This document shows, one piece after another, positions 1 to 11,700 of a stretch of DNA of 64,000 bases; the first letter of the stretch is position 1; every line of letters begins with the position of its first letter. The DNA is from Struthidea cinerea. Lineage: Eukaryota; Chordata; Aves; Passeriformes; Corcoracidae. The stretch lies in assembly GCA_013397865.1 (NCBI GenBank), contig VZTI01005203.1:1083678-1147677 (forward strand), in the 5' to 3' direction. The notes under the pieces were generated by a model. That model worked only from the letters and a program-made list of their open reading frames with translations. It made no database searches and was not told where the DNA came from. Position numbers and translations under genes: made by a program.

Positions 1-1285
1 ATTTCAGTGACATCACTTGATGATTTTTCTCCTTCTCTACACTGAGGGGTTTAACAATAACATTAAAGAAATAATCCGACCTGAGCTCCCAAGGATGTTG
101 CAAGGATGTCAGCAGATCACCGGACCCTGAGTTCAAAAAAGAAAACAAAAAACCCTCAAACCATCCCCTTCATAAGAGCCAGGATTTGTACTGGAGCCTC
201 CATCCATTTCAGTAGATGCCAACTGATTCCTTAAGAGCTGTGCCAAATGTTTAAAAATAAGCAAACTACCAACAAAGTAAAAATTCTGCCTCAGTAGGTC
301 TTTAGTCTTATTACAGGCTTAGGTAAGAACATGGCAAGCCCCTCTTGTGTATATAATATCCTAAAAAATTAAAATTAGAGTGCAACTCAACCTACAGATA
401 ATGGGATTTTGTATATAAGGCATTCTCAGCTGAACGTGTGTGAAGTGCATTTCTTACTTGGAATAAAGAGATGGATGTTTTCAATGCTATCTACAACCGT
501 GATATGGCTTTACAGAGACGACGTCAACACATGTAATAGAAGGGGGATGTTAATGATGGTTTCATCATACAAACCAATCTTTGCTGTCACCTGCACCTGT
601 AGCATAATCTCAAATTGATCCGAGAGTTTAAAATGAATGTTTTCCCAATATTGATGTCCTATCCTTTCTACTCACAGTTCCCTTTCATCCTTCAAATGTA
701 GGTAGCCTTATATCCTGAAAGTTGTTTTCAAAGTGATTGTTGCCCATAAAGGGTATTTGGTTTTGCACTGTGTTAAAAGAAATTAAATTCTTTTGCATTC
801 AAATGTGCCTAAAGAAATAAACAAAAATTAAAAAAAAATTACATGCTGTCATCTTGCAAATTAGTAAACTCTGTAATCCTGTGTGCCTACAATTAGAAGT
901 CTGTTTCTTCAGAAAGTGCCCATTGAAAATGGAAGGGATAGACTGCTGGTCACGAGACTTGCATTATCAAGCCACTTTATGTATTACCTTATTGTATGTA
1001 CTATGAAACCAATGCTTTTGTGTGCACTATTTAGTCTGTCAATGCAAAGTCCTTTCTTTGGCATAGGCTCAGCTGTCATAATGTATTTGTCAAAGTATTC
1101 TGTTCTTTCACTGATGCATATGAAATTATTGACGTCTTTGGTTTTGGTGAGGTATTTTTTTCTTTGTTTTGCACCTAAAAAAGTTCTAAAAAAGTCTGAA
1201 TAAAAAATCTGGTAGGCTACCTGATTGGTGCAAGATTTTTATCAATGTATTTGATGTTGAAAATAAAGAATTGATCAGAACACAT
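1..1285 (+). other. ESR1: ESR1 terminal exon, 3' UTR end
   Basis: This is the last stretch of the oestrogen receptor alpha mRNA and contains no coding sequence. From memory, several blocks match the end of the human ESR1 3' UTR in the same order: a piece like AATGCTTTTGTGTGCACTA at 1010-1028, GATGCATA followed by a GGTTTTG block around 1113-1147, and TTTGATGTT then AATAAAGAATT at 1248-1272. The coding exons lie upstream of the window. SYNE1, on the other strand, is the expected downstream neighbour, which supports the call. The open frame at 883-1203 is a chance frame in AT-rich UTR. The exact cleavage site is inferred. Confidence 0.88.
1262..1267 (+). promoter_or_regulatory. ESR1: ESR1 poly(A) signal AATAAA
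   Basis: A canonical AATAAA sits in the context conserved at the end of the human ESR1 mRNA (TTTGATGTT before it, GAATT after it). A T/GT-rich stretch follows at 1284-1310, as expected downstream of cleavage. Two earlier AATAAA hexamers at 816-821 and 1199-1204 could give slightly shorter transcripts. Confidence 0.85.
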
Positions 1286-2765
1286 TGTTTCATTTGTTAT
1301 CTTTTGCATGTTTTAAAAATATGCTCCTCTGCTTATTGTTTTCCAGTAGACAGCAAAATGGCACACCGTTTTTGAAAGAATCAGAATGTGTCTGTTTCTG
1401 TGCATCTAAGTGAAAGTGAAAACTGTTTCTTAGTTTCTTCACTTTTCCTGAAAAGCATCAGAGAGTGGCCATGTCTAGAGTCAACAACAAGCTAGGTGTA
1501 GTCTCTAGTAATCCTAATGACACCAGGGAAGTAACCTAAGTACCTAGTACTTTATATGCTTTAATGTCTTAATATTTTGCTTTACATTCCTTATTTTGGG
1601 TTGTGAAATAGATTATGGCAGAAGAGACAAATTGTGTGAATTTACCCTTCTGTAGCTGGCTGCCAATTACCAAGAGCTAGCTTGTATCAAGGCAAATAAG
1701 ACTCCTTTCCCAAGTGAAACTAGTCCTCAGGAAAAAAAATTGTCTTGATTAAGCCATCAGGAAGGGATGAAAAGAAATGAAAGATACTTTTATTGACATA
1801 ATACCACTTGGAACTCAACTCTATTCTGTAAAATAATCTCAAAATCATATTTGGTGTTTGTAGAGAATCAAACCAGTAATCTATAGGATTTGCATACATA
1901 TGTAGGTATTTCAATACTTCTAGCATATATATTTATTAGTAACAGAGACAATATGGTCCCTATGGTTGATTTTTTTTTTCATCTGTTTTCTGTGCCATGC
2001 TGGTTCAACATGGGACTACTGGCTCATAGGTCCTTATTTGAATATATATGAAAAAGCTGTTTGTTTTTATGGGATGTTTCACTGTACTTAACTTACAAGG
2101 AAAAAATTATAAGATTATTACCTCGATTCTATCATCTCAATGATGAAGACAAAACAGGCAATATACTTTGTTCATGTGAAACCTCACCTTATGGTTTGTC
2201 AAATATGGAAGCAAATAGCCTATTCAGACTCCAAAAGAAAGCTGGGGACTGCTGGGATTACTAAGTGCTGAGTAGAACTGAACAAGGGTTCCAAATCGTG
2301 ATTGTTTTGCAATGCGCTTCCATTGTTTCTTTGGCCACAAAGGGTGCATCAGAGCAATAGGAACTAATTGCACATGTACATGTGCTCAAAATAACAAACT
2401 GATTTTCAGTGCTGACTCAAAATATGACACCACTCCATGGCTTTATACAATTTTTTAACCACGGGACCAAATGAGCACTTACAGTTCATGGAGAAATGGC
2501 TTAAGAAGACAGTTGCTACATGATGCTGAACTCACAGGCTTAACCCAAAAAGAGCAGCTAGATAGGAGAATATTCCTGCAAGACCAAAAACATGGCACTC
2601 GTAAATTAAAAACTGCACAGATAAAGTCTGAACATACTTACCTCTGCAAAAATTGTAACAGTTTGAATGAGCAAAGTATTGCATACTGCCTGGGATTGCA
2701 CACTACCTGAGATGAGGCATTCTTTTGCCCATCTCTTTCTGCAGCATGATATGACCACAGAGCAT

Positions 2766-3118
2766 CACAGTGCAGTGAGCTGGGAATGCATCGCTGGAGA
2801 CTGTCTAGTCCAATTCCTGGCTCAGAGGAAACACCTAAAGATGATTGCCAAGGGCCATGGCCAGTTGAATGCTGAACAGCCACAAAAGGAGACCCTTCTA
2901 TTTCTCTGGGCACCCTTTTCCAGTGCTTGATGATCTTCACGTTACAAAATATTTTGCCTGTGCTCAGATGAAATTTCATGTGGTTTAGTTTGTGCCCATT
3001 GCCTTTTGCCCTGACAGTGGGAACAACTGAAAAGTATCTGTCTCCCTCATCTTCATTCCCTCCCATGATATGTGTTCTGTGATGGGAGAAGGTGGGTGAG
3101 ATGTCACCTTGCTCAGAC
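2766..3118 (-). mobile_element. CR1 LINE fragment
   Basis: The + strand reads like the reverse complement of the 3' UTR of bird CR1 retrotransposons. Its landmarks appear in order: a TCTAGTCCAA block, TCTCTGGGCA, TTCCAGTGCT, GATGAAATTTCATGTG and GTTTGTGCCCATTGCC, then a region like AACTGAAAAG followed by CATCTTCATTCCCTCC. The copy is diverged and 5' truncated, as most CR1 copies are. Both ends are approximate. The 193-codon open frame over it (2638-3219) is not a gene. Confidence 0.8.
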
Positions 3119-4621
3119 ACCCAGAACCCACCAGAAAGAGGGCTTCTGCAGCCGGGCACTGGGCACATTTCAATTGTCAAGAGCCATCCAGAACTCCAGC
3201 TTAATTCCCAGTTTCTCACGTGTTGGGTGAAGAAGTTTGAGAAATGATACAGTGAGGACGTGCCTTTCTACTTCACTGCAGAGCTTTTGCAGCTAAAACT
3301 CCTGGCTCACCTTTACCATCACCCTCGCTTCCCTCGCTGCACACACAACGCTTTACAGAGCAGCTCCCCTAGGGGATCCTATATACATGCACACAGCTGG
3401 ATGCATTGGCATCCCCCACACCCCTCCTTTCTCTCTTTCCTGACATGTAAGTGACACCTGTCTTATTCCAACATATTTTATTCTATTTAACTAATTAGAA
3501 AGGTATGACTTAGTTAGGGCACCATAAAAGAATGCATTTGACTGCTTTTCTTTTCTGTTAGTTAAGGCAATCCTCATAATGCAACGATAGGGGCTTCTTC
3601 AGGGGCTAAAGCCTTGGTGATCTCAGTCAGTGGGGAACCCTCCCTCATTAAAAGCCTTTTGGCCATGCTTATTCCTCAAAATTAAATGATGGATTTTTAG
3701 GGCTTTTTTTCTTATCCAGATACCGCAACATTAAAAGCCCCATGAAGCAGCTGTTTCTTAGGCTGGAAAATTTTACATCTTCTTGCTCTGCAATTACACT
3801 GCTTGTCTCCACCACCCACACAGTGAAGAGGAAAATCCAAACACATGAAATAGCACTCATGAGAGTGCTCACATATAAAGAATGCCCATGAAAGGGCACT
3901 GCATATGTGTTTTTTCTTATGCCCAGCCAGGCTCCAATTACTACCATTCACCACGGCATCCTGCAGACACAAGGGCTCAAGTGTAAAAATGGTCATGAAG
4001 TCTTCAGGAAAACTGACCATCAAAATAATAACATTTGGCACTTATCTCAGCAGGAACAAGGCTAACTAGCTCTCATGTCCCTTTAAGAACTTTGTGCTGT
4101 GGTATTTAGGTGTTATTCTACTAATGTCTTCATTTCTGCAGGCATACAGGTGATACGAAATTTATCTCCTGCTGTCTTCCATTCCTACACATTTGTGCAC
4201 AACTTCAGAATGTTACCATTTTAATCCGGTGAAAAATGTGCACGTGAGGAAAGGATGTGTTTTCAGGCATTTTTTAGCCAGATTTCACAACACTTTTGGG
4301 ACTAAGATATTTATCTCCTCTACAGATAAAGACTGAATGCTGCTAAGATAGAAAGATTTGCTTCTTGTCATATTCTATTTTTCACTCACCTCTTCAGAAC
4401 TTGTGTCATCCATGGAAAGGTGAACAAATACGTTATACTCCAGAGATGAGCAAAAACTGATGCCCATTTTGCGGTGACAGGGCACATAAAAGCTTGAAAG
4501 TTGAGGCATTTGTATAAAAGCAGAAAAGACTGATTTCTAGTCTGCCCTTACAGGATTAATTTTTGCTTACATTAAATCTGAAAATAGGAGAAGAAACCAC
4601 AGCTCAAAAATGTCTTCTTTG

Positions 4622-4674
<53 letters not shown>

Positions 4675-4680
4675 CTATCT
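4622..4680. repeat. (ATCT)n microsatellite
   Basis: About 13 uninterrupted units of the tetranucleotide ATCT/TATC are followed by a slightly degenerate end. The open frames crossing it, rich in Tyr-Leu-Ser-Ile, are produced by the repeat and are not genes. A tract of this length is likely to vary in length between individuals. Confidence 0.97.
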
Positions 4681-7600
4681 CAACCAAAATGCTACAGCAT
4701 CATGCTTTCTTCTTTCTTTTTTCTCCACTTTCCCCCATGGTCTGCATACCTGTCTGCACAATACTTCAGGGTTAGCAAAGGAGTCAAAATTGCAACCATG
4801 TGTTTTAACCTGCAGCTCTATGTCCAGGAGAGCTTCCCAGACAATTTCTGAATTGTTTATGAAGAGAATACTACAGCCACGAATGTCCCACTTCTTGGAT
4901 AGCCTTGTGAGCACTTACATAAAAAGGTGGACTCTGGTAGGTTTAATTCCAGCTGTTTTTTAAATCATCCTTTCTAAAAACAAAGGAATGGAAAAACCCA
5001 CAGTTACAACATCCATAATAGCAGTCTTCCAGGAATTACAACATGCCAGAAAACAAAAAAAGCCTGACCTGAGTAACCTGTGTGCAAACTACATCCACAT
5101 CTGCATGATCCCTGACCATGATTCCCCCCCCACCAAGGATACCTTTTATACAAGAAATGGACAATACTTTCCTACTTCACTTTTCCTGTCTTTCCAAAAA
5201 GTTAAATGTGCCAGTGTTATTCAGACCTCACTGTGGTCAAATCCATTTGCCACGTCTCAGGTCTTTAAATAGATTCTTACTTGAACAAAGCAGTTTTGAC
5301 CAGTTCATTTCTGGAATGACATATTAGGTGGCACCAAACAATAGATGTTACAGCTTTCAGTTCCTAACTGCTTTTAGAGAAATCATTTACCAAAATACAG
5401 ATTTCTATCACTTAACCAGGCCTTAGTCTATGACAAATCTTCAGTGCTTCAGCTAGCAGTTATTAATTTCCTTTTATCTTGTTTCACAGATTTCTATCTA
5501 CTGTTTTCTGGGAAGACCAATTAATTCTCTAAATCATTCCTATTTATTTATCTGTTGGGGAATATTATTAGAATATACTAATGTTCTTAATATTATTACC
5601 ACAGCATAACTTCTCCCAAATACAGGTTGCACCCCTATGTCCCTCTGGGTCTAATTATGGCCAAACAGTGCAACAATAGAATTCAGCTGGCTGTAGTGCG
5701 TTACACAACATGCTGCCAAGGTTAAAGCCACTCAGCCAGTACCTAGACAAGTTCCCTCATGCAGGAAACTCTGTGCCTGTAATACACATAACCCAAAAGA
5801 CAAATGACCCCCTCCTGCACTCCCTTTCCCCCCCTCAATTTAGACAAACACTGTTCTAGATGAATTTTGCATTTGACTGCTGCCAAACCACCCAGTTTAA
5901 ATCAAAACACACTATTCTGCTTTTTTGTCTTTCTAAAATCTATTGCTTTAAACACCAAATAAAATATGGTAAGTGCCAGAAAGAGAGCAGATCAATGGTT
6001 TCTATTGTTTCAGAATGTACATTTTTTCTCCTTGGCTTGCTCTTAGTTCTCAGAATCCTCCTACAGTTGCTAAGTCTTGATAGCATCTGTAATTTGATGG
6101 CTGTGAGTAACCAGTTTCTGTCATGCCTTTGAACACACAGACACACATCCACTCAGATGCACATGATGATGATGAGCATGTTGAGAGATGCTATCAGTTG
6201 TAAACAGATCTCTCAACTGCAAATTACACTAGACCAAGGGCCAGGGATGACTACTCATAAGCAATCCCAGCATCTTTGTTCTCATTCAATAACCAGATGC
6301 AGAAAAAAGTTTTAAGGAAGGAGAGAGCAATACTGCAGGTGTTCACAGCATTTGCAGCAAAGCTGGAAGGGTGGCAAACCAGTGGTGAGGAACAATTGAT
6401 CTGCTGCAGAAAGAAGCTGTTATCACTGCTGGAGCAGGGCGGGGAATAGGTAATGGGTGTCATCATGCTCACAGCTGTGAGGAATAAGGCCACACTACTT
6501 CTGTCAAGTCAAGATCATTTGTACTCCTAACACTGTCAGACATCTCTAAATACTGCTTTGCAGCCTGCCTTCAGATTTTGCCAAGCACGGTCCACAAATG
6601 AAGCTCCACAAACAACTGCGGAAGTCCAGGGCAAATTGTGCTCATTATTTTTCACTATTATCACCACAAGCATAACGAGACAGTGCCTTGATAGTACAGT
6701 CTGGAGTCACTGAGCAACCAGTTACTTTTAAACACTCACTAGCTCTGAGGTGACTACAGGCCAATAAGCAAGGTTCAGAGTTGCAAGGTATGTCAAGCTG
6801 CAGGGATGATTACACCTCTACAGAGGCTACTGCATTTATCTACAGTAGAAAACAGGAAAAAATACAACACAGTAATGACCTGAGCTCCCCAAGAGGCACA
6901 GTCTACTATCTGTATGCTTGAATACATGCCTTCAATTCAGACCCAGAGTTTGGCAGCTCCTGCACTGCCTTTCCTCATGCCAAGGCTCAAGGTGCATTAC
7001 CAGAAATCAGTCCCTCATGTTTGCAGAGCCCAGGGAGGTGATGTTTCATAAAGAGGAGAGGTGGTGGGTTGCAGGCTTAGCACAGAGACAGGGCATCTCA
7101 CACTCTAACTTGAGCACTTCTTAAAGAGTTTTAGCATCCCATTATCAGGATGAGAAATACACCCAGGCTGCCAAGCTGCCTAGGGCCGCTGGCTGCAATG
7201 CTTGACATCTTTCTTGGTGTGTTTTCTCCCCCCCTACAGTTGCTCAATTTAACCTGGTTCATGCTGTGGTGATAAATGCGTAAATTGATATGTCATGGGG
7301 ATTTGCAACTCAAGCTAGACCTCCAAGTCACTGGCACTCTTAGGATGGAATTTGGAAAGAGCCTGCCCACTTATTTACATTTTGTCTTCTTTGTGCCAGT
7401 TTTTAGGATCAAGATCCAGTTCTGAAAAATCATGTTTGAAATTATAATGGAATTGGTTCATGGCCAGAAAATTCCTTTGGTATGAGTATATTGCTCAAAC
7501 CACTTTAACTGGTCTGGTGCTGATTTTGAGTTGAGATTGAAAGTATCAAAAGCAAGAACTCCAAAGAGGCATTCAAAGGACCCTCTAACCTGGTGATGCA

Positions 7601-9389
7601 AATTGTCTGCAATTCCCTTGAGACATCAGCTTACAGACTGACATTCCTGTCCTTGAAGGTATGGGGAATTTAGGATTTACACACAGGCATTTTTCCTATG
7701 ACATTTTTCTAATGGATCTCTTGTCACTGTGACTGCGTTATTCACAAGCATTGTAGAGAGTTTGCTGTTCACTGGGAAGACTGTTTTGTGTGAGCAGATC
7801 CCTTGGGGTCAAAAAAAAGTTCTTTACATCAACAGTCAGTACACTGATAGTCAGATCTATGGCTACAGGTCAGAGCTTGAAGGTACGAACACAAGAAACT
7901 TTACTTTGAAACACCTGGAAGGAAGCAAAGTATAGAAGGGACGCTGCCCACCAGTTCATCAGCAAGGCAGAGGAGAGACAGTGCATGTGTGTCCTGCAGG
8001 TAATCATCAGCCAAAAATGCACTGAATTTTAAAGGCTACTGACACTTGATGATGTGATCTTCCACATTCTCTCTTTCCTGGAAAATAAGAGACAGTCAGG
8101 CTGAGATCCTTATTTCTCCCTAAATTAGTCTTTTTTTTCCTTGATATAGAAAGATATAAAAATAGCTTTCCACAAAAAATTAACCAGCAGACCCAGAGAC
8201 TGGCTCATGAAAGGATATCTAAAGCATGCACAGACCTAGACTAATAGATCCAGCAAACTACTGAATTATTCATGTAGGTGCACTGATTACCACTGATGAA
8301 ATTATGTCACCAAAGAGAACAATATCAGAAAAGAGAGGAGGGGTCAGTTTTATGTAATATTTCAGGCCGCCTTCAAGTGACGGCTCTTCCTTGTAGCCCA
8401 AATGTGTGTTGTTTATCTTTGTCTACTAAGGAACAGTGATTATGAATGTTAATCTAGCCTAGCATAACATCTGAATAGCAATGAAGGAAACTCAGCCTTG
8501 AAAAGAACACATACTTGTGTCAGTCTCAGACACTGAAAATATTTTGTGAACATACAAAATCCTTTTCACAAAAATGTTAATGTTATACTTATCTGAAAAG
8601 GAAGCTTTATTTTGGCTCTTCCAAATGCTGGAGTTCATCTTGTGGTTCCCTACCTCTAACCACCCTCTCCTCTTAACAGGTCAAAAGATGATACGCCAAA
8701 AAGTAATTCTACATAACAGCAACTAATGTGCTTGTAGTTTTTTCTGGCTTTTTTATTTCTGCCATGTGAGCCAATATATTCTAAGCAAAAACATCTAACT
8801 TAGAAGAAAAATTCACACTGCACGTGTCATGGCTTCAAAACCCCCAAACTTATTAAAGAGCAGTAACTTAGAGCCATAATCTGTATTTTTTTCATAACTG
8901 AGAAGAATCCTGTTCTTTCAAAGTTGAGTTCTGACAGATAAGCTGGGCAAAGTGCCACTGAGTACACTGCAAGTTTTCGCAATAATTCTGGGAAGTTAAT
9001 GAGTTTTCAATTTGCTCTGTTTTTCTGCTATTTATGCTTGTGTTTTGGGCCTATTCCACTAAAATAACGATGGGTAAAACATAAATATCTATCTTGGTAT
9101 TGAGCTGCTATGGAGAATATTAGCAAGTTTCCAGTATAACCACAGGAAAAAACTCTGCTTCAGTATGGACTGGTACAACCCCAATTGTCAAAGGCTGCAC
9201 ATGGATGCAGACATAGAAACATAGACAGAAGAAAACCACACAGGTGAGAGGGAACTTCAAGAAGCAGCTTGAAAAAAAGAAAAGCCTGAAGTGATGAATC
9301 ATTAATCCAAAACATGTACCGCTTTCAATATCAGCACAACTTCTAACGTGATACGTGGTGTTGTATTTCCCACTGATTCACTCATTAAA

Positions 9390-9730
9390 TGCCTTTTACA
9401 TTGTTCCACCCCGCACCACTTTCCCCTGCCCCTACTCCTGGCCACTCCCTCGGGTCCTCCCTATTGGTTCCTGTACCCCAACTCCACCCACGTACCACCC
9501 CTGAGCCCCCGAGAAAACCCCCGTTCACCAGGTCTCTCTGCCTCTGGGGAACTGCCTGGACAAGATGCATCAATAAAGCTCTTCAGGGGCCGCCATGAGG
9601 GTCCCTCCTCTGCCTCCTTTGCCGTCACTGTGTTGTAGAGCTGAGAGCTAAGGGAGTAAGAGTGCGGAGCCGTCCGAAATGGACTACGGGAGGACAGAAT
9701 GGCTGCCTGCCCTAAGAAGCTCTGCTGAGC
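9390..9730 (+). mobile_element. Possible solo LTR of an endogenous retrovirus
   Basis: This block is clearly more GC-rich than its surroundings. It is CT-rich at first, resembling an LTR U3 of the CCTATTGGTTCCTGTACCCC type. It then has AATAAA (9572-9577) followed within about 20 bases by a GC-rich stretch and a GT-rich segment, and later a block with GAGAGCTAAGGGAG and GGAGCCGTCCGAAA. This U3-R-U5-like order is typical of bird endogenous retrovirus LTRs. I could not define the terminal TG/CA or a target-site duplication, and no internal viral genes flank it. An unrelated CpG-rich segment is the alternative. Confidence 0.4.
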
Positions 9731-10104
9731 TCCCAGGGAAAGCTGCAGCTTGCTAAACCAAACCTAGCATTTACAACAGTGATACCTTCCCATGTATTCT
9801 GCCAGTTGTCGTTTTCCAGATCTTCTCATTCAAATATATACCTAATACCATTAATTTGTTACAGAATTTTTTAATTATTTTTTGAAGTGCAGCATATGGA
9901 TGTCTTCTATTTTTTTTTATACCATACATATCTCTTTCTAAACTTAGAGGTTTCCATAGTTGTCATTAAAAAGCACGTAGACAAAATATTTTATGGTATC
10001 TATAATAAATGCAAAGAAATCAATACAAACAGAACTTGGCTTAGCAAACTGTACATACATAAATATGTTCTTTGTTTTTCAACTTGACATTCAACATTTT
10101 TTCC

Positions 10105-10738
10105 TCATAAAAACTTCTGCAATCTTATTTATTACATCCTTTTTTTTTACACCTTAAAAAAGTGCTTCTCAGATTTACACCTTGTGCATCCAAAGCAAAA
10201 GTTAGAACACCATGCCTGAAACAGAAACCACAGTGAATAATACATTGCCATACAAGATTCTTTAAAATTGTATGTTACAAATGCTCTAAAATTCCTTAAG
10301 CATTGGTTATTTTGTATACTGTAGATACTGAGAGGGTATTTAACAAAGACTGGCTAATGGGTCATTTAGAGCAGCACACAGGAAAGGATCTACAGTATCA
10401 AGTCCTTGGCTATGCATAGTACAGGGCAATGACCTGGATATAAAGTGGCTAAAAGATCCCAAAAGCTGTACAGAAGAGGTTTCCCTCACATAGGTTGCAT
10501 CCTCCTTAGTACCCAGGATGCGAGTATTGAAATGATGCTACTCAGGTAATATGTTGTACAGTTTGATACTGATACACTGATGTGTTTTGAGCTGAGTGCC
10601 AGCAGAGAAAGATACGGGCACAGTGGGGGCTACAGCAGACAGGTAAAGCTGCCATGCTGAAAACCCTGTCACCCTTTAAAACCATCTTGCTCCTAGCCAG
10701 CACTCCAGCAAGGTCTCCCGCTGTCTCACAGGTCTCCT
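10105..10738 (-). other. SYNE1: SYNE1 3' UTR
   Basis: This runs from the stop codon (10739-10741) to the inferred cleavage site about 20-25 bases past the AATAAA at 10128-10133. The length, about 630 bases, is close to what I recall for the long human SYNE1 mRNA. The lower boundary is inferred from the poly(A) signal alone. Confidence 0.7.
10128..10133 (-). promoter_or_regulatory. SYNE1: SYNE1 poly(A) signal AATAAA
   Basis: On the minus strand this reads ATGTAATAAATAAG, the first canonical AATAAA after the KASH stop codon. A GT-rich stretch (TGTTGAATGTCAAGTTG, minus strand, near 10070-10086) follows at a suitable distance. Further AATAAA hexamers exist deeper in the intergenic region (for example 8752-8757), so longer 3' ends are possible. 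Confidence 0.7.
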
Positions 10739-10979
10739 TCACAATGGAGGAGGACCATTCGTGTACTTTAGCATGGGGTGGAAAGAGCGGGCGAAGTTGT
10801 TTGCCATAGCACAGCTGTAATCCTCCTCGGTCATTGGCACCAGGCACGCCAACCCGATCAGGAGCAGCAAGAGGAGCTGAAGTGGCAGAGCAGCTCTGAG
10901 GACTCTGAGGAAGAAGGATGGGCACCGCCACGCCGGCCCAGCCTCAGAAGGGGAGGAATCTGAGCCACCTCTTGTGGAC
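10739..10979 (-). CDS. SYNE1: SYNE1 exon 29: KASH domain and stop
   Basis: The last coding exon holds residues 1520-1599 of the window protein. A Ser-rich lead-in is followed by an Arg-containing stretch (LRVLRAALP) and a hydrophobic span (LPLQLLLLLLIGLACLVPM) that anchors the protein in the outer nuclear membrane. A lumenal tail of about 30 residues ends in Gly-Pro-Pro-Pro-Leu and TGA. The tail carries the Cys at the position known to form a disulfide with SUN proteins (24th residue from the end, -23 in the usual numbering), and the terminal PPPL that inserts into the SUN trimer. The acceptor is CTCAG, joined in phase to exon 28 through a split Arg codon. Confidence 0.97.
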
Positions 10980-11650
10980 CTGAGAAAAGAAGATGGACAG
11001 TTGAATACACTAAAACATTACTGCAGCAGAGGTTGCCCTTGGGCACTCAACCTCCCCTGAAGGCTGGTTTACAATTTGCACAGACTTTGATTGACAACTG
11101 CAGAGGTATTTTTCACTGAACATGCTATTTCCCTAACACTCTTAAGAGACCCTGTATTTCTAGACTGGATAGGAAAACACCAAATGATCACAATAGAAGG
11201 GGCTTTGTGACCCCACAGCCGTTTTATCATTTATGGGGAGGACTCTCCACTTAAAGCACTGTGCTAGAGAGAAGGGGAAAATAAAATATGGGCCATACCT
11301 CTCATATTTGTTCAATGCATGCTGTCTAAAAAGGAAGCCTTCTTGTTTAAAATGGCCAGTTGCATTTGATTTGCAGAAGTTTCTACATTTGTTTATGTAT
11401 AAGGTATCCATGAGGGTATAGTGCATTGAGATTCAGTTACATCGTCTTCAGTCAATCAATACACCAATATGTGGGTAATGGGGACTTATTTTCTACAAAG
11501 CACATTGTGTTTTGATTCTTGCACAGAATCAGCAGTTAAAATCTATCTGCTCAACTGACTTGACCCTATCACCTCCCAAGTGATTTTCTCCCTTACGCTG
11601 ATGGATCTGACTTGAAATGGCACATACCTATCACATGTCTGTGAGGCAGG

Positions 11651-11700
11651 AGAGATCTAACACACGTAGAGATCTAACACACGTAGAGATCTAACACACT
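11651..11700. repeat. 17-base tandem repeat, 3 copies
   Basis: The unit AGAGATCTAACACACGT occurs twice perfectly (11651-11667, 11668-11684) and a third time with a changed end (11685-11700). The near identity of the copies points to a recent expansion. Confidence 0.95.

Larger units (their letters stand above)
1286..10104. other. Intergenic region between ESR1 and SYNE1 3' ends
   Basis: This 8.8 kb separates the two convergent genes. I see no exon-like coding pattern on either strand; open frames here are short and lack any family signature. Recognisable contents are a CR1 fragment (2766-3118), an ATCT microsatellite (4622-4680), a short GAT-rich run near 6166-6178 and a GC-rich LTR-like block (9390-9730). 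The rest is AT-rich sequence in which I recognise nothing. Confidence 0.8.

Noticed and set aside
883..1203. 106-codon open frame on the + strand
   Set aside because: It sits in the recognised ESR1 3' UTR. The composition is that of AT-rich UTR and no homology is recalled.
2638..3219. 193-codon open frame on the - strand
   Set aside because: It runs across the CR1 fragment's untranslated 3' region and shows no reverse transcriptase or other motif.
4563..4963. Frames through the ATCT microsatellite
   Set aside because: Their residues come from the tetranucleotide repeat.
9572..9577. AATAAA read as an ESR1 or unknown gene poly(A) site
   Set aside because: It is 8.3 kb past the conserved ESR1 end and inside a GC-rich LTR-like block. 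No exon leads to it.
10542..10931. 129-codon - strand frame over the KASH exon
   Set aside because: It is a different frame from the true KASH reading, which gives the membrane span and PPPL stop at 10739.
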